From positions 1 through 32,272 of the forward strand of contig QHVQ01000046.1 in NCBI GenBank assembly GCA_003222305.1: a DNA stretch of 32,272 nt. The letters are read 5' to 3'. The notes under the pieces were generated by a model. That model did not search any database. It worked only from the letters and a program-made list of their open reading frames with translations, and was not told where the DNA came from. Positions 26,552 through 32,272 of the stretch are shown in pieces; position 1 is the stretch's first letter; each line of letters starts with the position of its first letter. Source of the DNA: Acidobacteriota bacterium. Its GTDB lineage: Bacteria > Acidobacteriota > Polarisedimenticolia > Gp22-AA2 > AA152. A program made the translations under genes and the position numbers.

Positions 26552-27292
26552 TCAAGAATGAGGTGACGAGCCCAGGAAGGTCAGGATCCTGCCGGTGCCG
26601 GAACCATCGCGACGGTAGGAAGGGAAGAGACCGGCCAGACAGCGCGTGCACAAGCCCACGGAGTGAATGCGCGATGGGTCCAGTCCAGAGTCCACCAGGT
26701 CTCGGCGGTTGGCCTCTGGCAGATCTAGAAACGCCCCGTCACCATCCTCCCGAAGAACGACATCGGGCGAAAAGCCTGCCGAGAGGAATGCCTCAACAAC
26801 CTCTCGCCCCACGCGGTAACAGCAGTGCCCGATGGCGGGTCCGATCATGGCCCGCAGCCCTTCGGGACGGCAGCCGAAGCTGCGGCGCAACGCCTCCACC
26901 CCACCGCGGGCGATCCGGGAGCGCGTCCCTCGCCAGCCGGCATGGATGACCGCCCCAGCCGGCCGATCCGGATCGAACAGCACCAGAGGCACACAGTCAG
27001 CGGAGGCGACGGTCAAGACGAGCCCGCGGCAGGCAGTGGTGAGGCCGTCCGCTTCCTGCAAAGGCCGCGACGCTTCCTCCAGGGAAAGGATGTTGACTAC
27101 CCGTGAACCATGCCGCTGGGCAAGACGAACCACGGGGAGACCCTCCCACCCCAGAAGTGGGAGAACGCCGCTCAGCTCCCCGCCGGCCCGCCGCGTGGTG
27201 AAGCCGGCCCTCCAGCCCTCCAGGCCAGGAAACCCCGTAAGCTCCATCCACAGAGGCCCTGTGGCGGGCGTGGCGGTTCTTGAGGCGCTCAT
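26552..27292 (-). CDS. YfiH/PgeF family (laccase-domain, peptidoglycan editing factor-like) protein
   Basis: VVRLAQRHGSRVVNI...EADGLTTACRGLVLTVASADCVPLVLFDPDRPAGAVIHAGWRGTRSRIARGGVEAL...MIGPAIGHCCYRVGREV...CTRCLAGLFPSYRRDGSGTGRILTFLG. Start at MSASRT chosen. Confidence 0.9.
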   Translation of the reverse strand: MSASRTATPATGPLWMELTGFPGLEGWRAGFTTRRAGGELSGVLPLLGWEGLPVVRLAQRHGSRVVNILSLEEASRPLQEADGLTTACRGLVLTVASADCVPLVLFDPDRPAGAVIHAGWRGTRSRIARGGVEALRRSFGCRPEGLRAMIGPAIGHCCYRVGREVVEAFLSAGFSPDVVLREDGDGAFLDLPEANRRDLVDSGLDPSRIHSVGLCTRCLAGLFPSYRRDGSGTGRILTFLGSSPHS

Positions 27293-27457
27293 GAGAATTC
27301 CCCGGCGATGAGCCCGCCGGAGCAAAGCGCTCCGGCGAAAAGCTGCGGGAGTCTAGGACAGCAATCCGGCGAGGTCAACTCCTCATCGCGCCTCATTGCA
27401 CGCCTTGACAATTCTCGCTCGTTCGGGCACCCTATCGCCTCGGACTTTGCTCTGGCG

Positions 27458-27500
27458 ACCGTTCCCGTTGGGTCCCCCCGGCGGGAACGGTTCTGTTTTG
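27458..27500 (+). terminator. Strong terminator-like hairpin in the leader of yajC-secD-secF
   Basis: accgttcccg(ttggg)tccc(cccgg)cgggaacggt at 27458-27491: 10 Watson-Crick pairs plus five inner pairs (two G-U), 4-nt loop, followed by tctgtttt. TTGACA lies upstream at 27405. Confidence 0.6.
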
Positions 27501-27563
27501 AAAACGGGTCTCCGGAGCACGCGGGACATTTTGAGAATTCTCTCGGGCCTCGCATTGAACCTG

Positions 27564-27857
27564 ATGCCGCCGCCGCAGGGGCAGGGAAGCCAGAACTTTC
27601 TGGTGACCTTCCTGCTACCCATGCTCCTGATGTTCGGCATTTTCTACTTCTTGCTGATCCGGCCGACCCGGACCCGGCAGAAGGAAATGCAGGCCATGTT
27701 GGAGGCCCTCAAGCCGGGAGATCGCATCGTCACTTCCTCCGGGATTCATGGGACCGTGGTCGCCCTCCAAGACGAGATCGTTCAGGTGCGCATCGCCGAC
27801 AATGTCAAAGTAGACTTTTCCAAGAGCGCCATCGCGAGCGTAAAACAGAGGGAGTGA
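27564..27857 (+). CDS. yajC: Preprotein translocase subunit YajC
   Basis: FLVTFLLPMLLMFGIFYFLLIRPTRTRQKEMQAMLEALKPGDRIVTSSGIHGTVVALQDEIVQVRIADNVKVDFSKSAIASV. Start at 27564 ATG (27555 TTG possible). Confidence 0.93.
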   Translation: MPPPQGQGSQNFLVTFLLPMLLMFGIFYFLLIRPTRTRQKEMQAMLEALKPGDRIVTSSGIHGTVVALQDEIVQVRIADNVKVDFSKSAIASVKQRE

Positions 27858-27861
27858 ACAC

Positions 27862-29448
27862 ATGCCGCTGAAGTGGCGCTGGGTCATCATCGCCTGCGTA
27901 ACCCTCCTGGCCTCCTATCTCTGCTATCCCCTCCAAGAAAAAATCAAGCTCGGGCTGGATCTGAAGGGCGGCATCCACCTGGTCATGCGAGTTAAGACCG
28001 ACGACGCCATCAAGGCCTCCACCGACCTGGACCTTGAGACGCTGCGCAGCGAGTTGGGTAAGAAGGGTGTGACGCCCGAGAAGATGGAGTCGGCCTCTCC
28101 TGGCCGGATTCGGATCACCGGCGTCGACTCGGCAAAGGTTTCCATCCTGCAGGATGTGGTGTCGAGCCAGTTCTCGGCCTACGCCGTCTCCTCCCGCGGG
28201 GGCGGCGAGTACCAACTGGAGATGAAGCCGGCAAGGATGCGGGAGATCCGCGAATCGTCGCTGCGTCAGGCCCTCGAGACGATTCGGAACCGGGTGGACA
28301 AGTTCGGTGTGGCGGAGAGCGTCGTCCAGCAGGTGGGGTTCGCCGGGGGAGGGGACGAGCGGATCCTCGTCCAGCTCCCGGGAATCCAAAATACCGAGCG
28401 GGTGACGGAGTTGATCGGCTCACCCGCCTATCTGGAGTGGAAGCTGGTGAGCATTCCACCGGGCTACCGGGCGGACGATGTTCATTCGGTGCTCCCTGCC
28501 CCCAAAGACCGCCTCCTCTCCCTTTTCGGCGGTTCACTCCCTGCCGACACTGACCTTTATCCTGGCGAGAAGCAGCCCGCCGGCGAGACGCTCTACTGGC
28601 CCTGCAAGAAGACCTCGCCCATCACCGGCAACGACCTGCGAGACGCCCGGCGTGAAGTGGGGCGGCTGGGGGACGCAGTGGTTCAGTTCCGCCTCACCGC
28701 CGATGCCGGGCAGCGCTTCGAGGCTCTGACCTCCGCCAACGAAGGACAGCTCCTGGCGATCTTGCTGGACAAGAAAGTCATTTCGGCCCCGCGCATCAAC
28801 GCCACCATCCGCGACACGGGGATTATCGAGGGGAGTTTCACGGTGGAGTCCGCGGAAGATCTGGCCATCAAGCTCCGCTCCGGAGCCCTCCCTGCAGGAA
28901 TGGAGCTCCTCGAGGAACGAACCGTGGGGCCGTCACTCGGATCCGACTCGATCCGCCAGGGTGTCGTGGCCTCGCTCCTGGGCGCCATCCTCGTGGTTTT
29001 CTTCATGCTGATCTACTACCGCCTGGCGGGAGTGAACGCCAATCTGGCGCTGGGCCTAAATGTCCTGCTGCTCCTGGGTGCCATGAGCTATTTCCACGCC
29101 ACGGTCACCCTCCCGGGAATCGCCGGAATCGCCCTGACCATCGGGATGGCTGTGGACGCCAACGTGCTCATCTTCGAGCGAATCCGGGAAGAGCTCAGGC
29201 TCGGGAAGACCGTCAAGGGCGCGGTGGCCAACGGTTTCACGAAGGCCTTGAGCACCATCGTCGACTCCCACGTCACGACGCTCATCGCGGCCCTCTTCCT
29301 GTTCGGCTACGGCACGGGTCCGGTCCGGGGCTTTGCCGTGACCTTGTGCATCGGCATCCTGGCGAACTTGTATACCAACATCTTTGTCTCCCGCGCCCTT
29401 TTCGACGCCTACTTGAGTGCCCGGCGCGTCGAGATCTTGAGCATCTGA
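27862..29448 (+). CDS. secD: Protein translocase subunit SecD
   Basis: KLGLDLKGGIHLVMRV...RNRVDKFGVAESVVQQVG..RILVQLPGI...TGNDLRDARR...GASLL-equivalent region, LALGLNVLLLLGAMSYFHATVTLPGIAGIALTIGMAVDANVLIFERIREE. Confidence 0.97.
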   Translation: MPLKWRWVIIACVTLLASYLCYPLQEKIKLGLDLKGGIHLVMRVKTDDAIKASTDLDLETLRSELGKKGVTPEKMESASPGRIRITGVDSAKVSILQDVVSSQFSAYAVSSRGGGEYQLEMKPARMREIRESSLRQALETIRNRVDKFGVAESVVQQVGFAGGGDERILVQLPGIQNTERVTELIGSPAYLEWKLVSIPPGYRADDVHSVLPAPKDRLLSLFGGSLPADTDLYPGEKQPAGETLYWPCKKTSPITGNDLRDARREVGRLGDAVVQFRLTADAGQRFEALTSANEGQLLAILLDKKVISAPRINATIRDTGIIEGSFTVESAEDLAIKLRSGALPAGMELLEERTVGPSLGSDSIRQGVVASLLGAILVVFFMLIYYRLAGVNANLALGLNVLLLLGAMSYFHATVTLPGIAGIALTIGMAVDANVLIFERIREELRLGKTVKGAVANGFTKALSTIVDSHVTTLIAALFLFGYGTGPVRGFAVTLCIGILANLYTNIFVSRALFDAYLSARRVEILSI

Positions 29449-29470
29449 TGCGCGTAACGGAGAATCCGTC

Positions 29471-30676
29471 GTGAAGCAGTTCCATCTCCTGACCAACACC
29501 AATTTCGACGTAATGGGGAAGAAATTTCTGTTCATCGGAATCTCGGCAGCGGCGGTGGTCGCCAGCCTCTTCGCGTTATTCACTCGCGGCCTCAACTGGG
29601 GCGTCGATTTCCGTGGCGGCACCGAGGTCAGGGTCCGCTTCCTGACTGAGCCCTCCGTGGAACAGGTCCGGAAGGACCTGGAAGCGCTGGCGATCGGAGA
29701 GGTGGATCTGCAGCGTCTGGGAAAGCAGGAGGACCACGAAATCCTCATTCGCATCGGCCAGAGTAAGGAGGCGAAAGGGGAAGGGGGATTGATCGGCTCC
29801 GGAGACGTCTCCCAGAAGGTTCTCGCGGCCCTCGCGACGGAAGAGGATCGTCGACAGGCCGCGGCCGGCAAGATCGATCTGAACCAAGCCAGCGCGGGTT
29901 CCCTGGAGACCTGGCTCGCGAGTAGGATCGAGGCAGCGAAGCAGACGGGCACACTTCCCGCCGGCACCACCGTCGACGCGCGAGTCTCTGCGGAGACGGT
30001 CATCGCGGCCCGGGACGCGAAGGGAGGAATATTCCGATCGGTCGAGGAAGTCCAGCGAATCCCAAGCCTTTCTCCTGCCGTCCAAACCCTCCTGAAAGAG
30101 GGGACCTTCATCGGACAAACATCACCCCGCAGCGTGGAGTACGTGGGCCCCAGCGCCGGCCGGGATCTCATCCGAAAGGCCACGTGGGCCGTCGTCGGAT
30201 CCAACGTCGGAATCCTCATCTACATCTGGATCCGCTTCCGCTTCATCTGGGGCATCGCGGGAGTGGTCGCCTTGTTCCACGACGTCATTGTCGCGATGGG
30301 AGGGCTTGCCATCACCCAGAAAGAATTCACCCTCCCGGTTGTGGCGGCGCTGCTCACCATCGTCGGTTATTCCATCGCCGACACCGTGGTTGTTTTGGAC
30401 CGGATTCGCGAGAATCTCCGCCATCACAGGTCCGCCGACTTCGAGCTGGTGGTCAATGCCTCCATCAACCAGACCTTCAGCCGAACGATTCTGACGCAGT
30501 TCACGGTCATGCTGTCTACCACCGCCCTGTTTCTGTTCGGCGGGGATCGCCTGAACGCCCTGTCGTTCACCCTCCTGGTAGGGTTTGTCTCAGGAGCCTA
30601 CTCCTCCGTCTTCGTGGCCAGCCCCATCCTGGTGTTGCACCAGCGCTGGTGGAGTGAGCGTCGTCGCCGGGCCTGA
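29471..30676 (+). CDS. secF: Protein translocase subunit SecF with periplasmic helix-hairpin-helix-like insert
   Basis: LNWGVDFRGGTEVRVRF...VEYVGPSAGRDLIRKATWAVVGSNVGILIYIWIRFRF...LFHDVIVAMGGLAITQKEFTLPVVAALLTIVGYSIADTVVVLDRIREN...SRTILTQFTVMLSTTALFLFGG. GTG start. Confidence 0.96.
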   Translation: MKQFHLLTNTNFDVMGKKFLFIGISAAAVVASLFALFTRGLNWGVDFRGGTEVRVRFLTEPSVEQVRKDLEALAIGEVDLQRLGKQEDHEILIRIGQSKEAKGEGGLIGSGDVSQKVLAALATEEDRRQAAAGKIDLNQASAGSLETWLASRIEAAKQTGTLPAGTTVDARVSAETVIAARDAKGGIFRSVEEVQRIPSLSPAVQTLLKEGTFIGQTSPRSVEYVGPSAGRDLIRKATWAVVGSNVGILIYIWIRFRFIWGIAGVVALFHDVIVAMGGLAITQKEFTLPVVAALLTIVGYSIADTVVVLDRIRENLRHHRSADFELVVNASINQTFSRTILTQFTVMLSTTALFLFGGDRLNALSFTLLVGFVSGAYSSVFVASPILVLHQRWWSERRRRA

Positions 30677-30687
30677 AGTGCCGCCCG

Positions 30688-30716
30688 TTGCAGCTCATCT
30701 CTCCGTAGGCTATCCT
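30688..30716 (+). promoter_or_regulatory. Putative promoter of the relA/spoT homolog
   Basis: TTGCAG (30688-30693), 17-nt spacer, TATCCT (30711-30716). Confidence 0.4.
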
Positions 30717-30774
30717 TTATCGCAACCAGCGCTTTGTCCCGGGACGGAGACGGCCGACGGGCATCCTTCCCGCC

Positions 30775-32272
30775 ATGGGATCCGAAGCCTTGATCCGCAT
30801 TGAAGACATCCAGGAACAGGTCCTCTCCTACATGCCCGACGCGGACCTGGAACTTCTCCGCCGGGCCTACGTCTTCTCTGCCATGGAGCACCGCGGGCAG
30901 GTTCGCTCTTCGGGCGAGGCCTACCTAACCCATCCGCTGGAAGTCGCTTACATCCTCGCCGAACTTCGGCTGGACCTCACGTGTGTCATCGCGGGATTGC
31001 TCCACGACGTCATCGAGGACACTCTCACCACTCGGGAGGTTCTGGAGGAGTATTTCGGCAAGGATATCGCCCACCTGGTGGAGGGGCTCAGCAAGATCAG
31101 CCGGATTGCCTTCACCTCCCGCGAAGAGGCGCAGGCGGAGAATTTCCGCAAGATGATGTTGGCCATGGTGGATGACATCCGGGTGATTCTGGTCAAGCTC
31201 GCCGATCGGCTGCACAACATGCGCACTCTGGAGCACCTCTCCTCGCGCCAGCAGCAACGTATTGCCCTGGAGACTATGGAGATCTACGCCCCCATCGCGA
31301 ACCGCCTGGGTATGGGAAAAATCAAGAGCGAATTGGAGGATCTCTGCCTCAAGTATCTGGATCCCTCGGGCTATGCCTCGCTGGTCTCGGCGCTGGAAGA
31401 GCGGCGCAAGATTAGCGACGACTTCATCCAGGAGATCCGGCAGACCCTGGAGAGCAAGTTGACGGAGCAGGGCATTCCCTGCGAGATCACCGGCCGGATC
31501 AAGCACCTCACGAGCCTCTATAAGAAGCTCCGTGTCCAGGGGATCGACGTGAGCCAGGTTTATGACTACCTGGCCTTCCGCATCCTGACCCCTACCGTGA
31601 AGGACTGCTACGCCGCCTTGGGAACCATCCATTCCTTATGGAGGCCCGTACCGGGGCGCATCAAGGACTTCATCGCCATGCCCAAGCCCAACATGTACCA
31701 GTCCCTACACACCTCGGTGATGAGCGACAAGGGACAGCCCTTCGAGGTCCAGATCCGGACCCCGGAAATGCACCGCATCGCCGAGGAAGGGATCGCCGCC
31801 CACTGGAAGTACAAGGAGGGGAAGAAGGTCAAGGCCGGGGAGGATCCCAACATTCAATGGCTGCGCCAGATCATGGAATGGCAGCAGGAGATGCGGGACC
31901 CGCGGGAGTTCCTGAAAATGGTGAAGCTGGACCTCTACCCTGAGGAGGTGTACGCCTTCACGCCGCAGGGGCAGGTCAAGAGCTTTCCTCGCGGGGCCAC
32001 GCCCGTGGACTTCGCTTATTCGGTCCACACCGAAGTTGGCCATCACTGTTACGGGGCACGGGTGAACGGCAAGCTGGTGCCCCTCAAGACCGCGCTGAAC
32101 AACGGCGACATTGTGGAGATTCTTACCAGTCCCAGTCATCGGCCAAGTCAGGACTGGCTCAGCTTCGTGGTGACCTCCCGGGCCCGGAGCAAGATCCGGC
32201 AGTGGCTCAACACCGACCGGCGGGACAGCAGCATCCAGCTGGGGAAGTCCCTCGTCGAGCGAGAGCTGAAGC
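30775..32272 (+). CDS. RelA/SpoT-family (p)ppGpp synthetase/hydrolase, 3' end beyond the window
   Basis: Not in the ORF track because it runs off the end. HRGQVRSSGEAYLTHPLEVAYILAEL, LLHDVIEDT (HD hydrolase), VKLADRLHNMRTLEHL, GRIKHLTSLYKKL, VYDYLAFRI, GRIKDFIAMPKPNMYQSLHTSV, EEGIAAHWKYKEG, TGS-like VYAFTPQGQVKSFPRGATPVDFAYSVHTEVGHHC. Confidence 0.96.
   Translation, partial: MGSEALIRIEDIQEQVLSYMPDADLELLRRAYVFSAMEHRGQVRSSGEAYLTHPLEVAYILAELRLDLTCVIAGLLHDVIEDTLTTREVLEEYFGKDIAHLVEGLSKISRIAFTSREEAQAENFRKMMLAMVDDIRVILVKLADRLHNMRTLEHLSSRQQQRIALETMEIYAPIANRLGMGKIKSELEDLCLKYLDPSGYASLVSALEERRKISDDFIQEIRQTLESKLTEQGIPCEITGRIKHLTSLYKKLRVQGIDVSQVYDYLAFRILTPTVKDCYAALGTIHSLWRPVPGRIKDFIAMPKPNMYQSLHTSVMSDKGQPFEVQIRTPEMHRIAEEGIAAHWKYKEGKKVKAGEDPNIQWLRQIMEWQQEMRDPREFLKMVKLDLYPEEVYAFTPQGQVKSFPRGATPVDFAYSVHTEVGHHCYGARVNGKLVPLKTALNNGDIVEILTSPSHRPSQDWLSFVVTSRARSKIRQWLNTDRRDSSIQLGKSLVERELK

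Noticed and set aside
29056-30219. 387 aa minus-strand ORF opposite secD/secF
   Set aside because: Ser/Arg-rich shadow ORF without domain character.
1-32272. CRISPR arrays, tRNA/rRNA genes, prophage or defense islands
   Set aside because: No regularly spaced repeats, no cloverleaf-like or rRNA sequence recognised, and no phage or defense-type proteins among the supported ORFs.

Overview
GC-rich bacterial chromosomal segment, dense with housekeeping genes; the gene content looks Acidobacteriota-like, but that is only an inference. In order it contains: an IS5/IS1182-like DDE transposase; a hypothetical exported protein; a large secreted HExxH protein with four MopE-type metal-binding repeats; a bidirectional terminator; a TPR protein and a PpiD-like isomerase on the minus strand; a FecR-domain protein; a GAF-GGDEF diguanylate cyclase whose N-terminal part is cut by an in-frame TAG; the rod-shape operon mreB-mreC-mreD-mrdA-rodA, with mrdA broken by an apparent internal deletion and frameshift; a radical SAM/DUF2344 fusion; RNase G; and a minus-strand acyl-CoA thioesterase. 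These are followed by a Fur-family/ApbE/porin/FMN-binding/4-TM gene cluster, a TPR protein, minus-strand GmhA-like SIS and YfiH/PgeF-like genes, yajC-secD-secF (SecF carries a helix-hairpin-helix-like insert), and a RelA/SpoT homolog truncated by the window end. The most interesting points are: (1) the compact, probably Fur-regulated cluster for extracytosolic flavinylation and electron transfer; (2) the mrdA junction, which reads as two PBP2 flanks fused over a short shared string; (3) the amber codon inside what looks like one receiver-GAF-GGDEF gene; (4) a strong terminator-like hairpin in the leader before yajC-secDF; and (5) the ComEA-like insert in SecF. No CRISPR array, tRNA or rRNA was recognised.
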